Below, one piece after another: positions 7,065 to 15,103 of a stretch of DNA of 38,130 nucleotides. Position 1 is the first letter of the stretch; each line of letters begins with the position of its first letter. The notes beneath the pieces were generated by a model. That model had not been told where the DNA came from. It saw only the letters and a list, made by a program, of their open reading frames with translations, and did not search any database. The position numbers and the translations under genes are program-made. The stretch is from NCBI GenBank assembly GCA_031550325.1, contig JAVBOR010000033.1:1-38130 (forward strand), given 5' to 3'. This DNA is from JAVBTT01 sp031550325 (lineage in GTDB: Bacteria; Bacillota; Clostridia; Oscillospirales; UBA929).

Positions 7065-7197
7065 GTGACTTTCACGGATTCACTCCGGGAAAGTCACTCA
7101 ATGCGCGTCTTCACAAAGACGCGTTCCTGCTCCCGTTTGTAGACAAATCGAAGGTTTGTCTACAGTCTGAGGAGCGCGGCGATAAGCCGCGCTCCTC
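7065..7197. repeat. Structured repeat, locus B second set (M1-M2-M3-M6)
   Basis: M1 at 7065-7097 has arms GTGACTTTC/GAAAGTCAC, an A/G mismatch, then CGGA/TCCG and loop TTCAC. M2 at 7104-7123 has arms CGCGTCTT/AAGACGCG. M3 at 7138-7164 has arms TGTAGACAAA/TTTGTCTACA. M6 at 7169-7197 has perfect 12-base arms GAGGAGCGCGGC/GCCGCGCTCCTC with loop GATAA. Bases 7069-7165 repeat 45-141 with one change. It ends 15 bases from the stop of the next minus-strand gene. Confidence 0.85.
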
Positions 7198-7212
7198 TGC
7201 TCTGTTATAACG

Positions 7213-7485
7213 CTATGCTGTCAACTCCATCGCATGAATCGCGTCCTCGAGTACCTCCCGGAGGGATCCAGGCGTTACGGTGTTTCGAGAGAGAATCTCC
7301 AGAAAGGAGATCAAAAACTCTTTCGTGCAGGGGAGTCCCTGCTCCATAACAAGTTCGTCGATGACGTCCTGAACCCTTTTGACGCACATGACTCCGTACC
7401 CTTCATCCTCAAGCAGGTAGTACTCCAGTTCAAAAGAGACGGCCTCTGTCCGCTCCCTCGCTCTGCTGACAAGTTGAAAGTTCAT
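7213..7485 (-). CDS. Small conserved-looking protein, possibly DUF6514-like
   Basis: This 90-residue, acidic, soluble protein has no signal peptide or membrane segment. It reads as a short beta-rich N-terminal half (VSFELEYYLLEDEGYGVMCVKR) and a helical C-terminal half ending VTPGSLREVLEDAIHAMELTA. This layout resembles small clostridial proteins of the DUF6514 type from memory; I could not check it, and no function follows. The start is ATG 7485, with GGGGGG seven bases upstream; a TTG five codons earlier overlaps the ribosome binding site. A near-perfect promoter at 7537-7565 drives it alone, suggesting it is well expressed. Its 3' end abuts the locus B repeats. Confidence 0.7.
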   Translation of the reverse strand: MNFQLVSRARERTEAVSFELEYYLLEDEGYGVMCVKRVQDVIDELVMEQGLPCTKEFLISFLEILSRNTVTPGSLREVLEDAIHAMELTA

Positions 7486-7536
7486 CGCGTTACCCCCCAA
7501 TCATCCTATGACTCCGCAGCACATCCATGTGGACAA

Positions 7537-7565
7537 ATTATATCTCACTAACAGTCGTAAGTCAA
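7537..7565 (-). promoter_or_regulatory. Strong sigma-A-type promoter for the 90-residue protein
   Basis: On the minus strand, TTGACT, a 17-base spacer and a perfect TATAAT. It is among the best promoter matches in the window and leaves a leader of about 45 bases. Confidence 0.82.
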
Positions 7566-7595
7566 CAGATCGTTATGGGGGCGCACGGCGCTTTG

Positions 7596-7799
7596 TTACA
7601 CATCCTCGACCTTGTCCCGCTCGCGGAACAGCAGGGAAATACACCAAATTCCGGCCAGCCCGACCAGCGTAAAAATGACGCGGCTGACAGAGGAATCCAT
7701 GCCGCCAAACATCCATCCCACAAAATCGAATCTAAAAATACCGTAGCTTCCCCAGTTCAGCGCGCCGATAATCGCTAATATTAAGGCAACTCTATCCAT
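7596..7799 (-). CDS. DUF378 family small membrane protein
   Basis: This 67-residue protein has two predicted membrane helices, about residues 4-20 and 40-58. The first carries the family hallmark ALNWGSYGIF and the second GLAGIWCISLLF, with a charged C-terminal tail RERDKVEDV. DUF378 proteins are small membrane proteins of unknown function, widespread in Firmicutes. ATG 7797-7799 has AGGAGGG five bases upstream. It begins about 25 bases downstream of the V-ATPase operon terminator on the same strand and has no evident promoter of its own, so its transcription may depend on terminator read-through. Confidence 0.87.
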   Translation of the reverse strand: MDRVALILAIIGALNWGSYGIFRFDFVGWMFGGMDSSVSRVIFTLVGLAGIWCISLLFRERDKVEDV

Positions 7800-7814
7800 G
7801 ATTACCCTCCTGTT

Positions 7815-7847
7815 AAAAAAAGAATTCCGCCGATAGTATCGGCGGAA
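7815..7847 (-). terminator. Intrinsic terminator of the V-ATPase operon
   Basis: A perfect ten-base-pair stem TTCCGCCGAT/ATCGGCGGAA (7825-7834 with 7838-7847) has loop AGT or its complement. On the minus strand it is followed by TTCTTTTTTT. It lies about 40 bases after the stop of the last operon gene. Confidence 0.9.
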
Positions 7848-7888
7848 CTAAACGGTTTTATTCATACGGCACGGCTGCGTGATTTGCG

Positions 7889-8491
7889 TCAGCCGTGCTC
7901 TTTGATCACCTTTAGGCGCACAAACTCTTCGCGCTCCTTTTCTTCCAGAGCCTCTGTGATGAACTTGACGTCGGCCATCTGGTTGACAATGATAATATTT
8001 TGCAGCGCGTTGGCGCGTTTTTGCGTTTTTTTGATCGCAAAGGCAAGCCTGTAAATGCTGGTCTCCAGTTCGGCAAGCTCTGCCGTGAGGAGCTTGACCT
8101 TGTGAAACTCATCTGTGGCGCGGTCAAGCAACGAGTTGGACAGCGAAAACCCGTATGACTTGGGTGATTTTTCCTTGGAAACCTGAACAACGGGAATCTC
8201 TACGCCCATAATCGAGCGCATGCGGAAGCTTACCGACTGGTCAATCGGCATGGTTTCGGCCAGCGCGCTGCATATGCCCAGCGTGATGTTGGCGCTTTGC
8301 AGCGCGGCGTACGCCACACGGAACGTGCCGTCAATGCGGCTCTGCAGCTCCTCCGCGCGTTCAATGAGGCCCATCATTTCACGGATGAGGATGTTTCGTT
8401 TGCGATCCATCAGCTCAAAGCCCAGCCTCGCCAGCGCGAGACTGCGCTTGAGCGCCAGGAGATTGCCCTTGGTAGGAATGATGTTGGGCAC
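7889..8491 (-). CDS. ntpD: V-type ATPase subunit D (central rotor shaft)
   Basis: This 200-residue protein forms the central stalk that turns inside the A3B3 head. It has the family start NIIPTKGNLLALKRSLALARLGFELMDRKR and is almost wholly helical, with a long C-terminal coiled coil (KTQKRANALQNI, then EEKEREEFVRLKVIKE) packing against the N-terminal helix. The start is GTG 8489-8491, nine bases after GGAGG; no ATG fits. It is the last gene of the operon and is followed by the strong terminator at 7815-7847. Length is normal for the family. Confidence 0.93.
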   Translation of the reverse strand: MPNIIPTKGNLLALKRSLALARLGFELMDRKRNILIREMMGLIERAEELQSRIDGTFRVAYAALQSANITLGICSALAETMPIDQSVSFRMRSIMGVEIPVVQVSKEKSPKSYGFSLSNSLLDRATDEFHKVKLLTAELAELETSIYRLAFAIKKTQKRANALQNIIIVNQMADVKFITEALEEKEREEFVRLKVIKEHG

Positions 8492-8553
8492 CGTGGTCTT
8501 CCTCCCTTTGGCCGCTTCGGGGCAGCGCCTTCAGTACGCTGTGCGGCGCCCCG

Positions 8554-9954
8554 TTAAATGCCGCCGCGCAGCGCGAACACGCCGTCTTCCTGATAGTATT
8601 TCTTCAAAAGCACCGCGTCGACGCGGTCAAGCTCGTCCTTGGGCAGAACAGACAGCGTCTGCCAGCCGATTTCAAGAGTCTGGTCGATCGAGCGGTTTTC
8701 ATAGGCGTCCTGCTTGACAAAATGCTCCTCAAACAGCCGCCCGAACTCCATGTACTTGCGGTCGAGTTCGCTGAGCTCATCCTCGCCGATGACGCTGGCC
8801 AGCGCGCGCGCGTCCTGCACCTTGGCGTAGGAGGAGAACAGCTGGTTGCTCAGCGCGGGGTGATCCTCGCGCGTAAAGCCCTTGCCGATGCCGTCCTTCA
8901 TCAGGCGCGACAGCGACGGCAGCACGGAAATCGGCGGATAGACTCCGCTCTGATCGAGGCTGCGGTCCAGCACAATCTGGCCCTCGGTGATATAGCCCGT
9001 CAGGTCGGGAATCGGGTGGGTGATATCGTCGTTGGGCATCGTGAGCACCGGCACCTGCGTAACAGAGCCCGCCTGTCCGTCAAGCATGCCCGCCCGTTCG
9101 TAAATGGCTGCCAGATCGGAGTAAAGATAGCTCGGAAAGCCCTTGCGCGACGGAATTTCGCCCTTGGAAGAGGAAAACTCGCGAAGCGCCTCGCAATACG
9201 AGGTCATATCCGTCATAATCACCAGCACGTGATAGCCCAGCGTAAACGCCAGATATTCGGCAGCTGTGAGCGCGCAGCGCGGCGTAAGGATGCGCTCAAT
9301 GATCGGATCTGAGGCCAGGTTGAGGAACATGACCACGCGCTGCAGCGTGCCGGATTCCTCAAAGTTTTTTTGGAAGAAGTCGGCAATGTCGTTTTTGACG
9401 CCCATGGCGGCAAAGACGATGGCAAAGCCCGCGTCGTCCTCGCCGACCTTGGCCTGACGCACCATTTGCGCCGCCACCTCGTTGTGCCGCATACCGGCGC
9501 CGGAAAAAATGGGCAGCTTTTGGCCGCGAATCAGCGTCGACATGCCGTCAATCGTCGAGATGCCCGTGTAGATGCACGAGCGCGGATACTTGCGTGATAC
9601 GGGGTTGATGGCGGCGCCGTTGATGTTGCGCCGCTCCTGGGGGAACAGCTCGCCCAGCCCGTCAATCGGGGTGCCCGCGCCGTTAAAAACGCGGCCGAGC
9701 ATCTCCTTGGAGAGCGAGAGCTCCATCGGATGCCCGACAAAGCGTGTGCGGGCGTTTTCCAGTGAAATGCCGCGCGTCCCCTCAAACACCTGAATGACGG
9801 CGCGCTCGCCGTCGACCGTGATCACGCGGCCCGACCGGCGCTCGCCGCTGTCCAGCGTGATTTCACACATTTCCTCATAGGACACGTCCTTGATGCCTTC
9901 GACTACAATGAGCGGCCCTTTGATCTCGGATACGCCTATATACTCGATCCGCAT
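8554..9954 (-). CDS. ntpB: V-type ATPase subunit B (non-catalytic)
   Basis: This 466-residue regulatory subunit of the A3B3 hexamer lacks a true P-loop: the equivalent stretch reads FSGAGMRHNEVAAQMVRQA. Conserved landmarks include NPVSRKYPR, ISTIDGMSTLIRGQKLPIFS, the TDMTSYCEALREFS motif and PSLSRLMKDGIG. The start codon shares one base with the stop of subunit A (TAATG), so the two head subunits are translated in tandem, as expected for equimolar parts. Length is typical. Confidence 0.96.
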   Translation of the reverse strand: MRIEYIGVSEIKGPLIVVEGIKDVSYEEMCEITLDSGERRSGRVITVDGERAVIQVFEGTRGISLENARTRFVGHPMELSLSKEMLGRVFNGAGTPIDGLGELFPQERRNINGAAINPVSRKYPRSCIYTGISTIDGMSTLIRGQKLPIFSGAGMRHNEVAAQMVRQAKVGEDDAGFAIVFAAMGVKNDIADFFQKNFEESGTLQRVVMFLNLASDPIIERILTPRCALTAAEYLAFTLGYHVLVIMTDMTSYCEALREFSSSKGEIPSRKGFPSYLYSDLAAIYERAGMLDGQAGSVTQVPVLTMPNDDITHPIPDLTGYITEGQIVLDRSLDQSGVYPPISVLPSLSRLMKDGIGKGFTREDHPALSNQLFSSYAKVQDARALASVIGEDELSELDRKYMEFGRLFEEHFVKQDAYENRSIDQTLEIGWQTLSVLPKDELDRVDAVLLKKYYQEDGVFALRGGI

Positions 9955-11708
9955 TACTGGTTCTCCTCCAATACGCCGTCAATGGCCGCGTCAATCTGCG
10001 CGTTCACCTCGTCAAACATGGCCAGCTGATCGTTGGGGATCTCATACTTCAAACGGATCAGCTTCTCAAAAATGCCCGTACTCTTGACCTGGCTGACCGG
10101 AATGTTGCGCTCGACCACCAGTTTGGCCTTATCGTACAGATGGAGCATGGCTTCCAGCATGAGCTTTTGCTTTTCAATGGGCACATACGTGTCAATGTCG
10201 TTATACGCGTTCTGCTGCAAAAAGCCGAGCCGGACGACCTTGGCAGCCTCAATGACCAGCTTTTGATCCTCGGGCAGGATATCTGCGCCGATGAGCTTGA
10301 CGATCTCCATGAGCTGCGACTCTTCCTGCAGGAGCCTGGACACTCTGGTGCGCAGCACGGCAAACTCCTGGCCCAGCCGCTCTTCAAACCACGGCGCGAG
10401 GTCGTCCAGATATTCCGAGTACGACGTAATCCAGTTGATGGCCGGGAAGTGCCTGGCGTAGGCCAACTGGCGGTCAAGCGCCCAAAACGTACGGATAAAC
10501 CTCTTTGTGTTCTGTGTAACCGGCTCGGAAAAATCGCCGCCCTGCGGGCTGACCGCGCCAATAACCGTGACGCTGCCCTCGGCGCCGCAATGCGTGACCA
10601 TATACCCCGCGCGCTCGTAAAACTCGGCAAGGCGCGACGGCAAATACGCCGGGAACCCTTCCTCGGCGGGCATTTCCTCCAGACGGCCCGAAATCTCACG
10701 CAGCGCCTCGGCCCAGCGTGACGTCGAGTCGGCCATAACGGCGACGTGATACCCCATGTCCCGATAGTATTCGGCAATGGTCATGCCTGTATAAATAGAG
10801 GCCTCGCGCGCGGCCACCGGCATGTTGGAGGTGTTGGCGATGAGCACCGTGCGGTCCAGCAGCGGCTTTCCGGACTTCGGATCCAGCAGCTCCCCAAACT
10901 CCTCCAGCACCTGCGTCATTTCATTTCCGCGCTCCCCGCAGCCAAGGTAGACGATGATGTCGGCGTCACTCCACTTGGCCAGCTGGTGCTGCGTAATGGT
11001 TTTTCCCGCGCCGAACGGGCCGGGCACCGCGGCGCAGCCGCCCTTGGCGATGGGAAACAGCGTGTCAATGATGCGCTGGCCGGTGATCAGCGGCTGGTCG
11101 ATCGGCAGGCGCCGCGCCACCGGGCGGGGCGTGCGGATCGGCCAAAGCTGGGCCAGCGTCAGCGTGTGTTCCTCCTGCTGGTCGTCCACAATCACGACAA
11201 GCGCGTCGCGCACAGTGTACTCCCCGTCGGGCACGACACTTTTGACCTGTCCGCTGAGCCTGCTTACGCAGCGATGGGTGATAATCTCGGTCTCAGGGCA
11301 GGTGGCATAAATGGTTCCCAGCTTGACCGCGTCCCCTTTTTTGACCTCAAGGTGCACGGACCATTTGCGGTCGGGATCCAGCGACGGCGTGTTGAGGCCG
11401 CGTCCGATAAACGCGCCCGACTGTTCGGCGATGGCCCGCAGAGGACGGGCGATGCCGTCGAAAATATTGTGCAGCAGCCCCGGGCCAAGTTCAATGGACA
11501 TCGGGCCGCCCTTCCCGCTCACGGGATCGCCGGGCTTGAGGCCGTGCGTCTCTTCGTAGACCTGGACAACGGTCGTGTCGTCATGCAGGCCGACAACTTC
11601 CCCGATCAGGCCCTGCTCGCCCACCTGCACCGTCTCCATGATGGAAAGGCTGCGGCCGCCCCGCACCAGGACCACCGGACCGTTAATGCTGAACACTTCG
11701 TAGCTCAA
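9954..11708 (-). CDS. ntpA: V-type ATPase subunit A (catalytic)
   Basis: This 584-residue catalytic subunit hydrolyses or makes ATP at the A-B interface. Walker A is GPFGAGKT, followed by the family's YLGCGERGNEMTQVLEEF and later MADSTSRWAEALREISGRLEEMPAEEGFPAYL. The roughly 90-residue non-homologous bulge typical of V-type A subunits is present before the P-loop, which separates it from F-type beta. The start is TTG 11706-11708, seven bases after AGAGGG; there is no ATG alternative near it. Use of TTG may set its level against subunit B, with which it overlaps by one base. Confidence 0.96.
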   Translation of the reverse strand: MSYEVFSINGPVVLVRGGRSLSIMETVQVGEQGLIGEVVGLHDDTTVVQVYEETHGLKPGDPVSGKGGPMSIELGPGLLHNIFDGIARPLRAIAEQSGAFIGRGLNTPSLDPDRKWSVHLEVKKGDAVKLGTIYATCPETEIITHRCVSRLSGQVKSVVPDGEYTVRDALVVIVDDQQEEHTLTLAQLWPIRTPRPVARRLPIDQPLITGQRIIDTLFPIAKGGCAAVPGPFGAGKTITQHQLAKWSDADIIVYLGCGERGNEMTQVLEEFGELLDPKSGKPLLDRTVLIANTSNMPVAAREASIYTGMTIAEYYRDMGYHVAVMADSTSRWAEALREISGRLEEMPAEEGFPAYLPSRLAEFYERAGYMVTHCGAEGSVTVIGAVSPQGGDFSEPVTQNTKRFIRTFWALDRQLAYARHFPAINWITSYSEYLDDLAPWFEERLGQEFAVLRTRVSRLLQEESQLMEIVKLIGADILPEDQKLVIEAAKVVRLGFLQQNAYNDIDTYVPIEKQKLMLEAMLHLYDKAKLVVERNIPVSQVKSTGIFEKLIRLKYEIPNDQLAMFDEVNAQIDAAIDGVLEENQ

Positions 11709-11755
11709 CTGTATTCCCTCTCTTCAAAACACCGAACTTCCGCGGACCTCACGCC

Positions 11756-12355
11756 TCAGTCGGCAAGCTCCAGACCAAACAGTTCGGCAAAGCGTCCATG
11801 CAGCTCGTCCAGCGTCGTGTCGTAGCACTCGTCGATTTGGAGCTTTTTGGACGGACAGACGGCCTTCAGGCCGCCCAGCCGGAAGCTTCCCTGCCTGAAC
11901 TCCAGTTTGACCACGCCGGCCAGCTTGGTCAGGCGGTCGGCCAGGCCCATATCCTCTTTGCGCAAATAGACCACGGTGTCGGCTTTAAACTCATTGAGCG
12001 TTTCGGTCAGCAGCCGCTCCAGCCTGTCGGCATAGCCCGGCGTCGCGACAAAGTCCCGCAGCGTTTGTGTGACCTCCGCGATGACCTGTCCGGTCATCGC
12101 GTCCCGCCTTGTGTAAAGCTTGCGCTTGTTATCCATCATCACGCGCGACACGCGGCGTCCGGCCTCGGTGCGGATCGTCGAGACCTCAGTTTTGATATAC
12201 CGGAACATCTCGCCCAGCGCCTCATCCTCGGCGGCGGTAAGCACCTGTTCGCTCTCCTGCCGGATCTCGTCGTAGATCTGCTTGCTCTCCGCTACGGCGT
12301 CGGCCGTAATCACCGACGTAAAGTTTTCCAGTTTTTCATAGGGGTTCTCGGGCAT
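11756..12355 (-). CDS. ntpE: V-type ATPase subunit E (peripheral stalk)
   Basis: This 199-residue peripheral-stalk protein has a long charged helix over residues 10-110 (for example ESKQIYDEIRQESEQVLTAAEDEALGEM), then a smaller mixed alpha/beta C-terminal domain with the weak family core PSKKLQIDECYDTTLDELHGRFAELFG. The start ATG 12355 has GGGAGG nine bases upstream. It sits between subunits F and A, as in many clostridial operons. Sequence conservation of this subunit is low, so the call rests on architecture, size and position. Confidence 0.87.
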   Translation of the reverse strand: MPENPYEKLENFTSVITADAVAESKQIYDEIRQESEQVLTAAEDEALGEMFRYIKTEVSTIRTEAGRRVSRVMMDNKRKLYTRRDAMTGQVIAEVTQTLRDFVATPGYADRLERLLTETLNEFKADTVVYLRKEDMGLADRLTKLAGVVKLEFRQGSFRLGGLKAVCPSKKLQIDECYDTTLDELHGRFAELFGLELAD

Positions 12356-12384
12356 GTGTCTTCGCCTCCCTTGCGTGTGTACGC

Positions 12385-12693
12385 CTACACTTTAACGCCA
12401 ATGGCCTCGCGGATATACTTCGTGATGGAGTCTGGCGTGCGTCCGGTGCCGTGGCGGTCGGGAATTTCGACAACCAGCGTCCTGGAGCTTTTCAGCTTCA
12501 GCTCATAGATCAGCTCGGGGCACATGGCGCTGAGCCTCTCGTTGATCAGGATAATCCCGATGTCCGGATCGTTCAGACAGCTTGCCAGTGCCTGTTGCAC
12601 CTCGGCGCGCTCATGCGCCCTCACGCCGGCGATTCCCGCCAAACGCAGGCCTGTGGCCGTATCCACGTTGTCGGAAATGAAAAAGTATCTCAT
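12385..12693 (-). CDS. ntpG: V-type ATPase subunit F (central stalk)
   Basis: This 102-residue small central-stalk subunit binds subunit D. It shows the Rossmann-like pattern of the family: YFFISDNVDTATGLRLAGI at the start, the DIGIILINERL core, and a LVVEIPDRHG segment towards the end. Its ATG overlaps the stop of the K subunit as ATGA. No strong separate ribosome binding site is visible, in keeping with translational coupling. Confidence 0.9.
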   Translation of the reverse strand: MRYFFISDNVDTATGLRLAGIAGVRAHERAEVQQALASCLNDPDIGIILINERLSAMCPELIYELKLKSSRTLVVEIPDRHGTGRTPDSITKYIREAIGVKV

Positions 12694-13121
12694 TGGAACT
12701 TCAGAACAATCATAAACGCGATAATCAGGCCGTACAGCGCGATGCCTTCGGCCATGCCCACGAAGATCAGCGCCTTGCCGAACGATTTCTCGTTTTCGCT
12801 GATAGCGCCCAGCGCGGCAGAGGCCGACGCGGCCACGGCGATTCCGCCGCCGATTCCCGACAGTCCCACGGCCAGCGCGGCGGCGATCATCGAAAGCGCC
12901 ATGTCGCTCATGCCCGACGAAGCCGCGGTCGTCGTGACCTCTCCGGCTGCCAGCGCAGAGTTCATACCAGCGCCCACAAATACAAGTCCGACAATAAAAA
13001 ATGCAAACACTTGCAAAACCAACAGGTTCTTCACGGGCTTATGCGCTACGTTGCGGCGATAGATCAGAAAGAGCGGGGCCAGCAGCAGGAGCACCATGGC
13101 AGCGGCAAATACAAACATCAT
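12690..13121 (-). CDS. ntpK: V-type ATPase subunit K (membrane rotor ring proteolipid)
   Basis: This 143-residue proteolipid forms the ion-carrying ring. Four hydrophobic segments are visible: about residues 1-21, 31-58, 72-105 and 114-140. Only the C-terminal pair looks like the classic glycine-rich hairpin (SGIGGGIAVAASASAALGAISE, then KALIFVGMAEGIALYGLIIAFM). The ion-carrying carboxylate is predicted to be E125. The glutamine and threonine ligands of well-known Na-type V rings are not obvious in the third helix, so proton use is possible but not settled. The first two segments are less conserved and form a leader hairpin common in clostridial versions. The start at 13119-13121 has AAAGG ten bases upstream. 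Confidence 0.93.
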   Translation of the reverse strand: MMFVFAAAMVLLLLAPLFLIYRRNVAHKPVKNLLVLQVFAFFIVGLVFVGAGMNSALAAGEVTTTAASSGMSDMALSMIAAALAVGLSGIGGGIAVAASASAALGAISENEKSFGKALIFVGMAEGIALYGLIIAFMIVLKFQ

Positions 13122-13135
13122 GAGAGATCAACCTT

Positions 13136-15064
13136 TCATTCTTTCTTTGTTTTGTAATCAATTTTCATGGGTTCATACGGGCGGCCCTCTCCACTGTAGA
13201 ATCTCCCAAACAACTCGTAAAATTCCAAACGGAGAACCTGAATGCCGACAAGCAGTCCCTCAATGCCGGCGACAAGAAGGTTGCCCAGGATGATCACCAC
13301 GATATTGTGCCCGCCGTCGGCGGTCTTGGCCAGGGAGAACACCACGGTCATCATCGAGGCGTGCGAGATGGCGTATGCGCCCACGCGCAGGAAGCTCAGC
13401 GTGTTGGTCATGAACGAAAGCAGGATCTCGAACATCTCAAAGAAGTTGGACACAAAGAAGTTTCCCGCGCTCTCATGCGGCTTCCAGTCCTTTTGCCGCT
13501 CGATCAGCTTGGACAGCGGCTCTCGCAAAAACACCATTGCCACCGGCAGCAGCATGCAGATCAGCAGAACGCCCGGCTTGAGTACGGCTTCCCCGAAGCC
13601 GATAAACGGCAGGACAAGCATCACTACGCCCCAGTACAGCAGGCCTCCCGCCAGCGCGTTGGATCCGAACAGCACCTTGTCAGCTTTTCTCTGCCTGATG
13701 CCGTTGAAAATGTTAAACGCGATGGCAATCGTGACGAGAATCGCGCCGCCGTACACCGAAAGAGTGAGAATTTCCTTGCTGTTGGAGGGGGGATGCAACA
13801 CCTTGAAGCCCGGCAGAATATCCTCAAAGCCAAATATGCTGCCGTACACGGCGCCAAAGAGCATCGACGCGGCGCCCGCGTAGCAGATCACGCGCCCGAG
13901 CCACATCTTTTTCAGCCGCCACATGAGGTAGCCGACTAAGATGAGCAGCGCGCCCTGTCCGATATCGCCGAACATCACGCCAAACAGCAGCGAATAGGTG
14001 ATGGTCATCAGCGGCGTGGGGTCAATTTCGTTATATGAAGGAAGCCCATACATCGCGACAAACGGTTCAAATACGCGGAAGATTTTTCTGTTTTTCAGCT
14101 TAATCGGGGGCGTGTAGTCGGTCAGCATTTCTGGGTTCTCCCCCAGAACGACGATGCTCAGGTCGCCAAACGACTCCAGCTGCTTGGAAAAATCCTCGTA
14201 ATAGGTGTCGGGTACCCAGCCCAAAAGGTAAAAGCTCTCCTCGGTGTGTCCCGCGTAGGCGCGCAGGTCAAAGGCATCGTTTCGGTAGCGGACATAGGAA
14301 TAGTATGTGTAAAAACGCTCCCGTTTCTCCGCCAATAGCTGCTCCAGCAGCGTCCCGATCTCCTCAATGCGCGCCGTGGAGACGCGGATATCCTCCGAAA
14401 TCAAGGCCATGGCCTCGTCGCCCGTACCCTCAAGCCGGTCGGACAGCCTGATGCGCTCAAACTGCAGAGAGGCGAACAGGGAGTCGATGCGCTCAGCATA
14501 GACGCGCGGCGTCATGTACATGCCGTACACCGTGTCGCGCTCGATGCTTGTGTTGAAAAAATACACGTCTTTTCGATCCTTGACGTGGGGATAAAACGAA
14601 TCGTATATTTCCCGGGGCATCTTTCCAAAGCGGAATTTCACATAGGTAAAGTCAAAAAACTCCTGCAGCGGAACGCTGACGTCGCGCACATGGTCAAGCT
14701 GAAGCAAAATCTGGCTGCTCTCGGCATTGCGGCGCATCAGTGTGTCCTTCTCTTCGATCAGGTCGCCGTACTGCCGCTCAAAGCCGTTAAACCATGCCTC
14801 GACTTCATCCACATGGAGCTCCTGATCCTCAAAGCTGTGGTACGCCAGCCCCCATCCCGTCTTGTCGGCGATGTGCTCTGCCTGGCGCAGCGCGTCGGCA
14901 AAGGGATTGTTCAGCTCAAAGGGATAAAGCCCCTTTACCTTTTTCATGACGGTCATCGTCGACTCGGGATGAAATTCGCGGTTGATAATGCAGTGGTCGA
15001 CAACCTTGTCAAACTGCTCCACCGGGCCTACCACCGTGACAAGTTTCATCGGTGACACAGCCAT
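13136..15064 (-). CDS. ntpI: V-type ATPase subunit I (membrane stator, a-subunit type)
   Basis: This 642-residue protein has a soluble N-terminal half of about 340 residues with coiled-coil character (for example FNGFERQYGDLIEEKDTLMRRNAES) that anchors the peripheral stalks. A membrane half with about seven helices follows. Landmarks are DPTPLMTITYSLLFGVMFGDIGQGALL, NTLSFLRVGAYAISHASMM and the C-terminal GLLVGIQVLRLEFYELFGRFYSGEGRPYEP. Helix seven carries the conserved Arg-region for ion passage. The start ATG 15062-15064 has AAAGGGGGG seven bases upstream. Length and motifs are normal. Confidence 0.95.
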   Translation of the reverse strand: MAVSPMKLVTVVGPVEQFDKVVDHCIINREFHPESTMTVMKKVKGLYPFELNNPFADALRQAEHIADKTGWGLAYHSFEDQELHVDEVEAWFNGFERQYGDLIEEKDTLMRRNAESSQILLQLDHVRDVSVPLQEFFDFTYVKFRFGKMPREIYDSFYPHVKDRKDVYFFNTSIERDTVYGMYMTPRVYAERIDSLFASLQFERIRLSDRLEGTGDEAMALISEDIRVSTARIEEIGTLLEQLLAEKRERFYTYYSYVRYRNDAFDLRAYAGHTEESFYLLGWVPDTYYEDFSKQLESFGDLSIVVLGENPEMLTDYTPPIKLKNRKIFRVFEPFVAMYGLPSYNEIDPTPLMTITYSLLFGVMFGDIGQGALLILVGYLMWRLKKMWLGRVICYAGAASMLFGAVYGSIFGFEDILPGFKVLHPPSNSKEILTLSVYGGAILVTIAIAFNIFNGIRQRKADKVLFGSNALAGGLLYWGVVMLVLPFIGFGEAVLKPGVLLICMLLPVAMVFLREPLSKLIERQKDWKPHESAGNFFVSNFFEMFEILLSFMTNTLSFLRVGAYAISHASMMTVVFSLAKTADGGHNIVVIILGNLLVAGIEGLLVGIQVLRLEFYELFGRFYSGEGRPYEPMKIDYKTKKE

Positions 15065-15103
15065 ACGGCAACCCCCCTTTCAGAGGACATGATCTGACGC
15101 TTT

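Noticed and set aside
45..7197. CRISPR-like array
   Set aside because: Copies are few, unevenly spaced, vary in module content and orientation, and are not separated by uniform spacers. No cas gene is present.
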